Positions 36,595 through 49,816 of a stretch of DNA of 64,000 nucleotides are shown here, piece after piece. Every line of letters begins with the position of its first letter. The stretch's first letter is position 1. The position numbers were made by a program, and so were the translations under genes. The DNA lies in contig CALZFC010000021.1 of NCBI GenBank assembly GCA_945643635.1, positions 2,988,501 to 3,052,500 of the forward strand, written 5' to 3'. A model generated the notes under the pieces. The model was not told the origin of the DNA and did not search any database. It saw only the letters and a program-made list of their open reading frames with translations. This stretch comes from Allodiplogaster sudhausi. Lineage: Eukaryota > Nematoda > Chromadorea > Rhabditida > Diplogasteridae.

Positions 36595-36627
36595 TTGGAG
36601 CGAAAAGAAAAACACACTTTTAAGAAG

Positions 36628-37990
36628 ATGAGCGGCCGCGCCACGCTGGCGCTCGCCTCCGGACTCTCGTGCATCGTGATCGTCGTCTCGCTCTCCGTCG
36701 CCGCCCTCATCATACGTGACATTTACGACTTTGAGCAGGAGCTCCACGATGACATGCTCGTGTTCAAGGTATATTTCATTCATTTATGTTTGCAAACAAA
36801 CACCTAATTAAAAGTATTTTATATATGTAATTTCGTAAGTTAAATTAATTAATTAAAAGACCAAAAGGATCTATGCCAGGAGCTGGCAAACAGCGCTTGG
36901 GACGAGATGAAGACGGTGACGCATCCGGCATCAGCTTCAGCCTCTCCTTCTCCTTCTCCCTCCTCGTCCTTCCCCCATCCGCCCGCTCTCTTCGGCACGG
37001 CACCTCTCCGAGTGAGACGAGGCTCGCACTACGCCTCTCCTCCGTCCACGTGCACTTGTGCCGCTTCGTCGAATCCTTGCCCGGCCGGCCCGCCCGGTCT
37101 GCCCGGAATGCCCGGAGACGACGGCAGCAACGGCGAACTGGGCAGACCAGGTGCCCCCGGGCTCACGCCGTTCCTCGTCGAGGAGAAGACCGGCTGCGTC
37201 ATCTGCCCTTCGGGGCCACCGGGAATGCCCGGCTCGGACGGGCCTCAGGGACCTCCCGGACGTCCCGGCGAGCCTGGAATGAACATGGAAGCCGGCTACA
37301 TTCAGCCGAGGCCTGGCTCTCCAGGAGAGCAGGGCGACCCGGGACTGCCTGGCTTCCCCGGGCAACCAGGCAGGCCGGGTGAGCCTGGCATGCCCGGGCC
37401 TGGCCATCATCTCGTTCGTGGGCCGCCCGGTCAGAATGGCCAGCCTGGCCCGCCTGGCAAGCCTGGTCGACCCGGAGAGACTCCTCCCGAGGGTATCGTC
37501 GGACCCCCAGGGCGCATGGGCGGACCGGGCATGCCCGGAGCACCCGGAGACCCAGGCGCGCCAGGCAAGCCTGGCGGCCCCGGCGGCGTCGGCCCGGACG
37601 CCGCGTACTGCGAGTGCCCCAGAAGGCAGCATCCACTCGCTAATTATGGCACTAACTACCCGGCGCCGTACTATCCGGCCCCTGCCTACCCGCCACCGGG
37701 CCCACCTCCACCGGGAGCATACTATAAGTACGTGTTCAGCAAAATACAATATGTTTTTTTTTACAGATCTTGCAACCTTTTTATTCAATGCTATATTCCT
37801 TTCAAACCACGAAAAAGTAGTTTTGCATCACCATTTAGGATTAGTTAATTAAAATCAGGAAGAAAATTGTTTTTGAAACAATTGTTTATTATTACATTAA
37901 AGAGACACGCCGGCGCCGCACGCATCGCCCCTCTGGACCATCTCGACGCAGCAGCCGTGGTGGCCCGGCGGCAGGAAGTCAAAGGCTTAG
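36628..37990 (+). CDS. Nematode cuticle collagen (second gene)
   Basis: Exons 36628-36768, 36868-37727 and 37903-37990, phases 0 and 2, about 362 aa. The ATG at 36628 starts [14 protein letters not shown], the normal collagen N-terminus; the frame is open further upstream but only from TTG. A membrane span ([15 protein letters not shown]) is followed by [17 protein letters not shown], then [10 protein letters not shown], a Ser/Pro linker with an RVRR cleavage site, the Cys pair [10 protein letters not shown], a short Gly-X-Y block, CVICPSG, a long Gly-X-Y domain, CECPRR and a Pro/Tyr-rich tail. The small third exon ends [15 protein letters not shown]. It is a different subtype from the 28.5-kb collagen and lies on the opposite strand. 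Confidence 0.93.
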
Positions 37991-39308
37991 ATCGGCTCGC
38001 GCGGGATGCATATCTTAATTTAAATTCTATGCTCCCCATCACACTTGATGAGGAACAGAATTCGAATAAAACGTATAATTTCATAATTTTGCCGGTTGTA
38101 TATACATACAGGTCAATACAATATAACTATGTACATACTATGTACATAAATACTTATTCACTGGTCATTCATTCACAACACCCAATAGCCAGCTTTCACC
38201 AACTGGCTAAATGCGAGTAATAAAAAAAACTGCTTGCAGTCACAGTCACCGCTAAAGCACGTTTTTTCCCCGCTGATCTCTCCCTCTCTCTCCTTCTCCC
38301 TATCTTTTCACTCTCCCACCTGTCTTCTCTCCCACTTCTCACCGATCTCCCTCTTTTCCCAACTCCTCATTGCAACTCGAAATCGCCCCTTATCGAAACA
38401 GAAAAAAAACGGGAGCGCATGCAAGCACAAAACCTTTTATTAGTGTGGTGAAAGGTTTAGAACAGGAACATACAAACATATTTGGTTTTGTCGCAAACTC
38501 CTGCTCATATTTCAAACTGAAATGAAATATAATAAGAAAATAAGCTAAAATTTTACGCTTTCCTTTTCAATGAATGTAATGTCAAATTATATGCAGTGTT
38601 CTCTATAGAAGTCTTCTGTAATAGCCATCTATATGAGTGACAGCCGAGACCGTAAGCTGTTTGCAGAGGGCACGGGCAGCATTCGGAATCGACCAAAGCT
38701 ACGACCAAGACCATGGACGCCGAACGATCTTGTGGGCTAAAGAAGAAGGGATGAAGAGAAAGGCAGAGAGAGAGAGAGAAAGAGCGAAGGTAAAGGTGAG
38801 TGAGGAAAAAATACACTCCTCTGAATATAAGAATTACATTTGGGCAAAATATTTTTTTATTTAAAATATAGATTTACAAAAATCGCTAGATAAGTCGTGG
38901 TTATAGGTTTTTGACGACAATGAATTAGAAAGAAGAGCTAGACGTTAATAGATACATACACACATATTTTTTTCCATACCTATCATAATTTCATATAAGA
39001 ATAGTGATGGCTGAAATAACAAAGATATTTTCGAGCATTTTAATTAAACTTTCTTCCTTGCTCGAAACTAATGTTTTTTCATACGATTGTATTTATTTTC
39101 AGTGAGCTTTAGTCGGGTTATCACTCATGTTCTATATTTCTAATTACTGTTTCTAGCGAATTTTTCACAATCTGTCGTCTGTTATACATCTGCCAATTAC
39201 AATTTTTTTTGTATGTTTTCGAAATACGATATAAGGAAAGACGACATCTGTTATTAAATTTAATAAGAACCTGTTTTTAAGTTGAAAATGAAATCCCCAT
39301 AAAGTGCG
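37991..39308. other. Intergenic region
   Basis: Noncoding between the second collagen and the M13 peptidase. It holds a TC-rich stretch (about 38270-38350) and AT-rich sequence. The ORFs near 38.6 kb have no recognisable content. Confidence 0.6.
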
Positions 39309-39316
39309 TATAAAAG
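39309..39316 (+). promoter_or_regulatory. TATA box of the M13 peptidase gene
   Basis: TATAAAAG lies about 40 bp upstream of the ATG at 39350, implying a very short 5' UTR. Confidence 0.55.
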
Positions 39317-39349
39317 CGTAGGTAGTATTGGGTTGAAACGCGTTCAAAG

Positions 39350-42300
39350 ATGCGACCATCACAAGTTGTCTTGTATCTCGTGACTTTTGTGGTTACATCA
39401 GCTTTAAACTACGAGGTGAATTTTTTGCTCTTTCAAAATTACAATTAATGTTCCTAACAAATGATTAACTGACGAAATGAAATTGCAGACTGGCCTCAAT
39501 AATGATATTCTTACTATAATCAATAACCTGAACTATTCCGTGAATCCTTGCCAGAACTTCTACCGACATGTTTGCCCTCTAAATAAGGAGGTGTGCAATT
39601 TGGTGTAGTGTTTTTTTGAATAAAATTAATTCGAAAACAATTTTATTTTCGTAAAGCTTCACATTCTCTTTTCAAGAATAAAACTCTCCAACGAAACAAT
39701 AAATTAGAGAAAATTCTTTTCTATAAGAGTTTCTTTATATCACACTCCAAAATGCAATCCACAATATCTATAGGAAGATGCCAAACGATCTCGACGACAG
39801 CAACTGGAAGATTTAAAAGATATGGCTTCTGCGCTTGTGAAGAGGTCGTTGCAAAACGCTCATATTTTGTAGAACTCAACTTTTTCTTGTTGATTTCCCA
39901 ACTCATTTAAAAAAATAGCAAAGCTACATATCGAAACAATGTGAAGTGCACTGTAATTTAGATGGGCAGAGAGTGAAGGCCTGCGAGAGAAGCACGAGCA
40001 GTACGTCTTGGACTTCATAGAAAGCATTGGACTTAAATGTTAGTTGAGATAAAATGCGTTCATTTTCCAAAATGATCGCGCGCAACATTTTTGCTTGCTC
40101 AAGCGTTCTGAACGAAAGCTAAACTGTACATTTAGGGTTATACAACCTATTCCACGAGCATCCACTCGAGGAGCAAATTATATTGATCCTCTCATATTCT
40201 TTGAATGTGAGTACTTTTCTCATTTATTTACTTACCTTAGTTGTATATTTCTTCTAATATCTTCTGTTGTTTTTATTTTCAGATTTTCAATGAATTCTTG
40301 CCTAAATACATCGAGCAGCTTGAAGATGTTACACGAACGATGACGGCACAAGAAATCGTGAATAAATTGCAGTTGGCAAAGAAATGGAATGCAGAATTGA
40401 TTAAAGAAATCAGGAATAAGAGTTAGCATCTTTTCAGTGACTCTCTACAGCGTTTGAGCTTATTTTCTTAAAACAGCTGTAAACAACTGTAAGATATGGC
40501 TACAGCTTATTTAATTTAGTTTTTTTAAGGAAGTTGTATATTTTCTATGTTGGCATATTCTCGCATTCCATAGCAATCTCTCCTTTTCAGAGTGCTTCAT
40601 GGTCACAGGAATCGCATGGCAGTCATGCGATCGGCGAACTTCTTGCATTCATGATGGAGATGCAGGCATTGAATGAAAACTAGATTTAAAAGAAATATTT
40701 TTTATTCCATTTAAAAGCCGTCAAGAGTATCTGGGCTTGCTAATTGGTCGCGTAATTGATTAATCGAATGCATTTTGAGGATTTGAATACCGAACTTACA
40801 TTGCCCGGCATAATGCTCAACGTTTCCGCCCTGAGAGTCATCGAGAATGATCTTATCGACCGAGTGAACAACACAAAAATTTCTGATCATCTAAATGATT
40901 CAATGTTAGACCAGGGAATGAAAGACCAATAAGAATCAGATCTTTTTCTTCACTAAAAACACTTTTAAGGTCATTCGGATCAGAGCTGCTGGATAACATA
41001 GTCGTTGAGGTGCAGGTCAAGGCGAACTTTTTTATGCCCCTCATACGGTATTTTTCAGCATAATAAATCTGTTTTGTTCTGTTTATAAAAAAACTACTTT
41101 CAGATACCAAACTAATTTTTTTTACTATGTGAAGATTTGGACCTCTTACTATCCAATTTATTTTACAATAATATGTATGTTTAGCAACATTTCTACGGCA
41201 GCAATATCCGGACCTTTCGGAGTTAACGCCGCCAGCGTTAGCTACGGCCATAATACATGGTTTAATTATATTATGGTCACCGTGCCTATGATCAGACGGA
41301 TCTTCCACAAAAATTCTGACCAAACGTCTGTACGTATCCAACCTTTTCTTCAGTATATGGCTGTTAACTATATACATTTGTTCCTTTTGTTCAGAAAATA
41401 CTCCACTACGATCTTATGGGTCACGAGCTTTTCCACCAATTCTTCGTAAAATGGCTTCCAGTTGTAATGGAGAAGGTGGCCGAGTCGCACAAAAGTTGCA
41501 TCGAACGCAATGCCGTCAGGAGCTGTGAACTTTTCCAAGAGGTTCGCGGTGCATTTTCATGGCTAATTGGTTAGTGGTACAGCGATAGCATGGAAGCCTT
41601 TCCCACATTTGTCAGCAAACAGGAAATTGTGCTTTAGATTAAATAAATAAAAAAATATTAAAAAGATCGAAACAAATTATGGCTGCATCTGGCACTTCTT
41701 ACTTAGGAGGAATGTCGAAGTGGAGAAAGAACCTACCAGGAGGATACGGCTGATGTGGAAGGCAGACGATTTAACTACAGAATTTATTCAAAAGACAAAA
41801 ACAGACAGGTACGTATTACAAGCCGAAAGAATGTAACTCACTGAACGAGTCTTTAGGATGAACTTCTTGGTGACCGTTTCTTCTTCTACACTATCGCCTT
41901 CTCCTGGTGCCGTGACTACGAAAGATCTCAGCACATGACATATGACAGGTTGGTTCAATGATCATGATATAAAATAGAAGAAGATTGATTGACAGTCTAA
42001 ATGCTTGAAGTCAGTCGCTCGCATTCGGCAGTTCACATCTGAATGAATAAAACTTCTAACCATTAAATGAGGACTCGATTAAATATCGAAAGTTCGCATT
42101 GTCTCCGCTTTTTTGTCAAGATATTATACAAAGCGATATGTTTGCAATTGCATCTCTTGATTAAAAGAAAAGAAAAGAAAAATCTAGATTTCAAAGGAAG
42201 ATTAAAACAAATTTAATGACTGCATTCTAGCCATTCTGGTGCTTACATCCGCGTCAACAGCGTGTTCCGAGTAATGAACGAGTTCGCTGAGGCGTTCAAC

Positions 42301-42423
42301 TGCGAGGCAGGAGATCCCATGGTTGCGGTGCGAAAAACATTCGTAACATTTGTAACATTCTTCATTGCCTTTCAGGAGGAGAGCTGCGAGATGTTTCCCA
42401 CAGCAGCAGATTCTTCTGAGTGA
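39350..42423 (+). CDS. M13 (neprilysin-like) zinc metallopeptidase, reduced and divergent
   Basis: Exons supported by phase: 39350-39415, 39489-39590, 39774-39844, 39962-40038, 40136-40206, 40283-40421, then a less certain stretch (40591-41330), then 41395-41541, 41707-41808, 41857-41948, 42231-42321, 42376-42423. Residues 1-20 look like a signal peptide (VVLYLVTFVVTSALNY) rather than the usual type II anchor. M13 landmarks: SVNPCQNFYRHVC near the N-terminus; VNAASVSYGHNTW; HExxH zinc motif in LMGHELFHQFF; third ligand in TYQEDTADVEG (ExxxD); FFFYTIAFSWCRDYE; HSGAYIRVNSVFRVMNEFAEAF with His and Arg; terminal ESCEMF. Catalytic residues are retained, so activity is plausible. The product is far shorter than the usual ~700-750 aa, with most of the alpha-helical N-terminal domain shrunken. 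A secreted peptidase is inferred. Confidence 0.82.
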
Positions 42424-43368
42424 CAAGCGCAACGATCAAACATCCTAACCTTGATTTGCTCAAAAATTTCATCTACAATATTAATGTTAATATCTGCTCT
42501 ACTGTTTATTGTATTTTATCTCTACTAGCAGGATGTGAAATTATCATTTATATATTTATCGACATCAAAATAAATTAATGTGACAACACTTGGAAATGCA
42601 AATTCAGTAGTTATTAAAAGTTCCTGCATTGTAATAGAGTAGAGATAAAATAAGGCAGAGAATTTAGAAAAGTAGAACTTAGGAGCGAAGTAGGGGGATG
42701 GGGAGGGAAAGGAAAGGAAGAGTTACTTCAACAAGTAAAGCTAGTTTTATACTACGATCAAATCAGTAATCGCACCCTCTACAGCCTTTGTTGACTCACA
42801 ACAGTTTCTAAATTAGAGTGAAACTGCACTTGCATCAGATTTGAAAGTCCATTTGTCTTATTTCGATCAGATCGCAGTTGCACAACCTGACTCAGCATGT
42901 GTGGGCTAAATAACAGAAGAAGGAAAGAGAGTATGCAAGGCGGAGAGAGCTCTAGACGGCTAGAGTGTTAGTAGGACTCGAACGAACAGATAAGACACTT
43001 CGGCTGCTTGTATAAAACAGAAGGCATTGTGGCTAATCACAGCGGAGCATTGAGAGCTCCGAGGAATCCCTCCATGTTTTCTAATCCATAAAATGTACTA
43101 AATTCCTTGATTTCTTGCGAAAAAACATCCAGTTGCCTTTTCTTCTGACAAATTTGCATGCTAAAAAAATTGATGATTTCATTGTGCCGTTATCCCTGAT
43201 TGCTTCTATCGCATGTTGATATGACTACACCGAACTGTCACCCACACGCTACTGTATTGTAACTTGCTGATAAGGTGACAGAATCGTTTAATGCTTTTCG
43301 TATAAACATTACGAAAGTGGTCTCCTTGCTTTCAGACCAATCGCCAAGTCCTTCTACGCATCGAAATC
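42424..43368. other. Intergenic region before asparagine synthetase
   Basis: No ORF of interest. A TATA-like TGTATAAAACAG near 43008-43019 lies about 350 bp before the next ATG and could serve its promoter. Confidence 0.5.
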
Positions 43369-46094
43369 ATGTGTGGTATTTTTGCTGTCTGCCATGCTGC
43401 TAACCCGAAGTGTGAACGATACAATCTCGCCAAGGCCCAAGAACATTCTGGGTCAATTTCTTTTTTTTTCAGTGTTAACCACTAGTGATGACTTGAGTGA
43501 ATAAGAAATGTGTCTCATTTTTATCACTTCTCCACTCAAACATTAACTGTTTTAGGCGCCAGAAGCACCGCGGCCCCGACTACCGCGGCGCCTACCAGAA
43601 TCCAGCCACCGGCGATATTCTCTGCCACGAGCGCCTTGCCATCATGGACCTCGCATGCGTTCAGCCTCTGCAAGGCAGCGCGCCCTCGCATCAGGCAAGC
43701 ACATTTGGTCATATCAACATTTAAATAAGTTACATGAATTTCCAAAACGTTTTGCGTTATCAACAAAAATACCTTTCCAACGCAGCCAAGGATCATATAT
43801 CAGCATTAAAGGAAATTACACAGATTTACTGAATTATGATTAATGTACCCTAAGGTCGTCCACAATGGCGAAATCTACAACCATACTGCCTTGCATTCCG
43901 GCGAGCTGGCAAGCATGCAGCTGCGCACAACATGTGATTCTGAGGTAATGGAAAGAGATTTTCCTCCGGCTGTAGTTCACATAAAGATGGTTTCATATCG
44001 TATGTGTCGTGCATCCAGGTGCTGATCTTCCTGTACGAGAAGTACCGCGACGGCTTGATCTGCTCTCTGCTCGACGGCGTCTTTGCCTTCGCACTCATTC
44101 ACGATGGCGAATTCCTGGCTGCCCGCGACCCCATCGGAGTCAAACAAATGTACTACGGCATCGACGGAGAAGGACGCCACTTCTTCAGGTTTGCCAGTCG
44201 CTTTCGCAGTTTCAAGATATTCATATCAATACTTCCAAAACATAAAGACACACTTCAGCAGCGAGATGAAGTCGATCGAAAACATTTGCGGCGCAGTTCG
44301 CGTTTCGGCTTTCCCACCAGGCCACTTCTTCCAGCCTGAGAAAGGATTCGTGCGCTACTTCCAGGTTATCCGACTGGAGTTTTTGGCTTCTTGTTAGCCA
44401 CAAGGATAATAATTATAATTTTGGAATTTTAGACTTAATAGCAGTCTTATTAACGATACTATCAAAGTTCTGGAAATAGATTTGGTCATGTCATCAGTTT
44501 TCCAGCCCGCCTGGATCGACCATCGGCTGGGAACTCGTCCGGTCGACTTGCCAGCCTTGCGCTCTGCTTTCGTGAGCGCTGTGACGAAGCGTTTAATGAG
44601 TGACGCTCCCCTCGGGCTCTTGCTCTCGGGCGGACTCGATTCGAGTCTCACCAGGTGCTTCGATTATTGGAGCCAAATCTCGCTAATTTCCTGACACACG
44701 GACTGCAGAGCATGTGATTCACAGATAGGCGACTATTCTAGGCAGAAAAATTTTAATAAATTACGGTCAAGTTTCCTGCTCCATTAACCGTATTACAATT
44801 TCTCTGAAAACTGAACGTTTTACAGTGCCGTTGCGACGCGCGAGATGCGCCGCCGCGGTCTGCCCATCCACACCTTCTCCATTAGCGTGGACGCCCGCTC
44901 TCCGGACGCGGTCGCGGCGCGACGCGTCGCCGACTTCCTCGGCACGCAGCACCACGAGTGCCATTTCACGCCTGAGGCATCATACTAATCTTTGCACCTT
45001 TTTTCTGTCAATTGGCACCTTATTTCCTTCTGCTTCTGCTTTGTCACATTCTCCTCCGCTTTCAGCAAGGCATCGCTGCGCTCGATCAGATCATCTGGCA
45101 CCTCGAGACGTACGACCTCATGTCCATTAGATCCGCGACGCCACTCTTCTTCCTCTCGAAGGAGATCCGCGACTGCGGCATCAAAGTGGTGCTGGCCGGA
45201 GAAGGCAGCGACGAGATCTTCGGCGGCTATCTCTACTTCCACAACGCGCCGAGCGATGAGGACTTTCAGATGGTGCGTCCGACGAGCATTCTTTCCTATC
45301 AAACATTTTTTATGCATTAAATATCAAATTTAAAATGACGATATACATGACAATCGCAAGCGAAGAGGCAACATCTACTTATGTTTGAGGAGACAATCGA
45401 GCACGTCCTAAACCTGTCGACGAACGACTGCCTGCGCGCGGACAAGGCGTGCATGGCGCACGCGGTCGAGGTGCGCGTGCCTTTCCTCGACAAGGCCTTC
45501 CTTGACGTGGCCATGCTCACTGAAGCGGCGGCTAAGCGGCCGCAGCAACACGAAGGCCGCGCCGTCGAGAAGTTCCTCATTCGAAAGGCATTCGATGTCG
45601 AGGTGAGCAGCAGGGCTTGGTTGGAGCAATGAGGGGGGAGGAAGAGGGTCTGACTTTGCAGGAGGTTCCGTACCTGCCCAAGGAGGTTCTCTGGCGTCAG
45701 AAGGAGCAGTTCGCTGACGGCGTCGGCTACAGCTGGGTCGACTCGCTCGTCGAGCACTGCGCGGCGAAGATTTCCGATCAAGAAGTCTTTTCTCATATTT
45801 AATTGAATCATATTTAATCTATCTTATTCTTCTCTTTTATACTGTAGCTTCCATTAGCTACCATTATGAATTCAGTTGGCGCAAGCAGCGACCGAGTTCC
45901 CGTTCAACACGCCGCACTCCAAGGAGGCTCTCTACATGCGCCGTTGCTTCCATCGCCACTTCCCTTCTGCGGAAGCTGCTCGCACCGTGCGAAAGTGGCT
46001 CCCCAAGTGGCAGAGTAGCCAGGACCCCTCCGGCCGGACTTCACTTCTTCATAACCATTCGATCCACAGTGGCAAGGCAACAACAACCAGCTAA
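43369..46094 (+). CDS. Asparagine synthetase (glutamine-hydrolysing), AsnB type
   Basis: Makes asparagine from aspartate, glutamine and ATP in the cytosol. Exons: 43369-43451, 43556-43694, 43855-43944, 44019-44188, 44259-44364, 44506-44654, 44826-44976, 45066-45272, 45390-45602, 45662-45784, 45876-46094. All phases agree; 549 aa, close to the 554 of E. coli AsnB. It starts MCGIF with the catalytic Cys2 of the glutaminase domain, followed by [18 protein letters not shown] and [14 protein letters not shown]. The synthetase domain has [11 protein letters not shown] (PP-loop), [53 protein letters not shown] and [15 protein letters not shown]. Two introns (43695-43854 and 44977-45065) lack GT and begin GC: CAG|GCAAGC and GAG|GCATCA. 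The protein resembles the E. coli/plant AsnB lineage more than vertebrate ASNS, by recalled sequence only. Confidence 0.96.
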
Positions 46095-47181
46095 CCTCTC
46101 CCAGTTGTGCTATTAGCATGCGCTCCATCGCCCACTTGGCTGATATAAGCCTCTAACCATTATAAGGAGCGTGATAAAACCATGTTAACACTGTGTGGCG
46201 TGTTGAAACAAATTACAACCCATCCAGTATCGACTACTCTCTTGCCTATACATATACATACATATGCATGTACTTTTTTTCCAATCATCTCGTAAAAGAC
46301 AAAATAGCTGATATTGAGCGCATGGTTAAACAGCATTCCTTGACTTTTCTCTTTCTATTATCACCCTCATTCCAAAACAAAAAAGTTGTCTTTGTCATAA
46401 CGAGGCCGGCAGAGATTCTTCAACTTTTACATGGACGCATTATGATTTTGTTCTCTCATTGTGACAACTGAATTCAATAACAGCGATCATCTGTTTCTGA
46501 AGAAAAATATTTTTAATCCTTGCTTTGTATGAATATCTTGGAATTCGCCAGATCCGTGGAAATTAGAAAAAGGTATTAGTAGATGAGAAAGGAAAGCAAA
46601 ATAGATAAAAGGAGCTAAATATAAATAAATTTATTATTTCCGAGACATTTATTTCTCAATACAGCCTTATGCCTCTTAGAAATACATGACACATGCTATT
46701 TAAATTGAACATGACTTATAGCGAGAAAGCAATGAAAAATAGACTTGCGAAATTTTAGTATTCATTTGACAGTTTTGGCGTTATAAGAGCTAAACAAGCG
46801 TTCACAAATCATCGTTCCAGAGAGATGTTGTTTCCAGTTGGAATATTGTCTTTGTTACTTTTGCTAATCGTCGGAAGTTGGACGGTTACAAGCCCAACTA
46901 TTTGAAAGTATTAATTTAGGCCTTCACAGATAAATTCAAATGCGAATATTTGCATTTGTTTAGTATACTACACTATTATTTTGTGGCTTGAACCGCCAAA
47001 GCGAATGTCAATAATGAATTACTTATTACATAATATGTACGTTCATATATTAATGGGTAGGGCTGGCGGGTGGGTGAAGTCCATATGTATATGTTATTTA
47101 CAGAGCACCATTAATTTGATCGTGCTATTTAGTACAACGCAGCTATTAATTGGCAGTTGTAGTAGTTACAAGAAAATGGCA
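46095..47181. other. Intergenic, convergent gene ends
   Basis: AT-rich stretch between the 3' ends of asparagine synthetase (+) and the ionotropic receptor (-). No supportable gene. Confidence 0.6.
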
Positions 47182-49816
47182 TTATTGCTTAAGGCTTCCC
47201 AGAATCACTCGAAGTTTCCTGTTTACTTGATTGGAATATCTTTGGAATTTTTCAGAGCGTGAGGCAAGTTCAGTAAGGAATGCCGCAAGGGCGCAAATGA
47301 ACCCGGCTCCAAGAAGAATCAGCGGTATCTTCAGGCCACTTAAGGTGAAAACGTCAAACTTGGAGCTGGGATTTTTTGCCGTCATTTTCTGCAAGCTCAT
47401 CTTTGCTTCTCTCTGCAGATATCGCGGCAGCCAGTAGTCGTCGATCTGCAGCGAACACGATATTTTTGGAGAAATGCGCCACATCTATTATTTAACAGGC
47501 TCCTTTCAAAATTGATTTGAAAGATAACTATAGTAAGATGCTGATTGCTTAAGAAAATAACTCAATTTGCACGGATGGTATAGAATAAAATACATGGACA
47601 ATGAGGGCCGTCTTGAGTAAATGAAAAGCAGCTAATCGTCATTCGATACTTTTTTGATTTCACATCCAACATATCTGTAACTTGCATTTTATTCGTGTGC
47701 TAAAAACAACAAGAATTGTTTGCTTTTTTAGTTGTTGTATTACTTTTGATGTAAATATGGCTGACTGACACGCTCGCTATGGTAGACGCCAAGAAGAAGC
47801 TGGTCGAGCTGTCTCCGAATGTGCGGCGCTCCCTTGCGAAGGAAGAACAGACGAGGAGTACGCTCGAATTCGAGCTCCGCAGCGAGTCGCGGATGCCTCG
47901 CTTCCAACGCGACGTTGTCCGCATCGCTCACGGAGACCCTTCAATCGGATGCCGCTTCTTACACAAGCATGAACATAGTCGAATTGTGAGGAGTTGTGAT
48001 TCTGACAATCATGGAATAATGCAACCAACGTCATTAGATTGCACGGGCACTTTATAACTTTATCACTGATTGCGAAAAATGGAAATCCGTCGCGTAGTGT
48101 CGACAGAAGAAAGGTTGTCCTTGACTTGTTGCACATCTACATCCATAGAAGAACCGTAAATACATATAAGACGTTGGCAATTGTTTTTTTTCAGTATGGG
48201 CGAAAAATTTTTCCCAGGATTTTCTCTGCTAATAAATTTCTTTCTCTCCCGCCTCGCCTCTCGTCTCATTCACAACAGTAAGGAATAATGAAATGATCCA
48301 CCATGTCAATTGCCTGTTGCTTATCGCCTACATATCGAATACCCGATGAACCGGCAACTTCAGAGAGTGCTTCGCGCTGGAAATGTATGTACATATATGA
48401 TTAATTTTATTTTTATTTAATTAAATAAAGTATGTTACTAAAAAATTTCTCACAAAAATGAAATCCGTGAGAGCATTAACGAATGAACTTCACTGGTATT
48501 TCGATTCTACATACATACACATACATAACTTTTATGTATACAACGAAAATGCAAAGTGTAGCGTAAAGACAAACCAGGGAATGAAAAAGGCTTGACTTTA
48601 GGTTGGTATTCAAGTCGGCATTCCCCTCCGAAATAATGTATAGCATCTGTGAGAGACTCCTAGGAAAACATTGCGAAGTTTTAAGGGAAGTCATCATTAA
48701 TGACACCCCTTCAACTCAACTTACTTGAAATTATATATATTCAGGCAAAAGGGCATGAATTCAGATTGAATCCGCTCCTTGAACTGACAACACTTCCCGA
48801 GGCGCACCCTTGGCAGCCGTGACGGCGTAGGCCGATGTGTAGTAGAAGGAGATGGCGAGCGAGCTGAGTAAGAAGAGGTAGGATGAGAGCGACTTGTCGG
48901 TGAAAGGAGCTACGACCACTTCTTCCGAGAGATGGCAAGAATACACATAGCTGACATTATACAAATGATGATAAGGTCAATGCCACATATAATTTATACA
49001 ACAATTTTTTATAGAAAAGTGGTATTGTCTTTTAAGATAACTGCTAAAATCAGGTCATGGGCGAATAGAGTAATTGATTGAAAGGCTTTCAAACCGCTTA
49101 GCATAGCCAGTTGCATAAATCAGGCTAAACGCGATCAGTATCCAACAGTAGGTGGAGAGGTTGAAAACCAGAAACTGGTTTGGAGTCCAAAAATCTACTT
49201 CATCCAGCCGTGTTGAGAAACCCATCTATGAATGTGGAATGAATATTTAACATACATAGAAGCTAACCAACCGTCCCATAGGATACTGCCGGGGAAGAAT
49301 CCAGGTATTTCAGCCTGTCGTCCGTGGGGAACACTTCCCAAGAGAGTCCGTCAATCTGAACTACTTGCTTTGTATTTCAGAACGTTGAATTTGGAGCTTC
49401 AAGACGATTGTGTTAAAATTAGGTAATATTTTGGTCGAACTTAATCAGACCACTCAACTCCTCGTCTTTCAAAGGGAAATATTAAAGAAGACTGCAAAAA
49501 AATTCGACCTTTCCTGTTTGCAACATCCCTGAAGCTCCGCCAAATGAGCCGTTAACAAGGGACGATTCGCCTGAAAATGACCGCCTCATAAATCGTAGGA
49601 TCAGAGAAAAAAGTGGAGATGACCGATCGATTCGAATTTGATGTAGTGGACAGTCGTGTTGAGCAGAGCCGCGACGTCCTTCCAAATGTCCACACTGATG
49701 CCGTCGAGCTTCCCAGTGAACGGATTCCGAATCGTCTGAGGATATCCGCCATCAAAGTAGGCAATTCGAAGGGGCTTCTGACGTATCGATGACGTGGTCA
49801 TGTTGCTACATTCCAT
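47182..49816 (-). CDS. Ionotropic (glutamate-receptor-like) receptor, short form
   Basis: Ligand-gated channel of the iGluR/IR family. Exons in order: 49624-49816 (ATG at 49816), 49509-49570, 49272-49355, 49095-49225, 48785-48950, 48597-48659, 48277-48376, about 47770-47940, 47182-47445. S1 lobe: KPLRIAYFDGGYPQ, GKLDGISVDIWKDVAALLN, GASGMLQTGK, DGLSWEVFPTDDRLKYLDSS. M1: STYCWILIAFSLIYATGYA. Pore/M3: SYLFLLSSLAISFYYTSAYA, then TAAKGAPREVLS. S2: GIRYVGDKQQAIDMVDHF and RLFFLRKGAPHIRRQLDQLL. M4: IPLILLGAGFICALAAFL. About 410 aa, with no large amino-terminal domain, as in many IRs. The canonical Arg/Thr/Asp-Glu agonist triad is not clear, so the ligand is unknown. No signal peptide precedes the chosen ATG; an upstream exon may be missing. 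The phase joining exons 7 and 8 is unresolved. Confidence 0.88.

Noticed and set aside
36595..36627. Upstream start of the second collagen at 36595
   Set aside because: That codon is TTG; the ATG at 36628 gives the family's usual N-terminus.
36937..37788. 283-codon minus-strand ORF opposite the second collagen
   Set aside because: Antisense shadow of Gly-X-Y codons, with no domain content.
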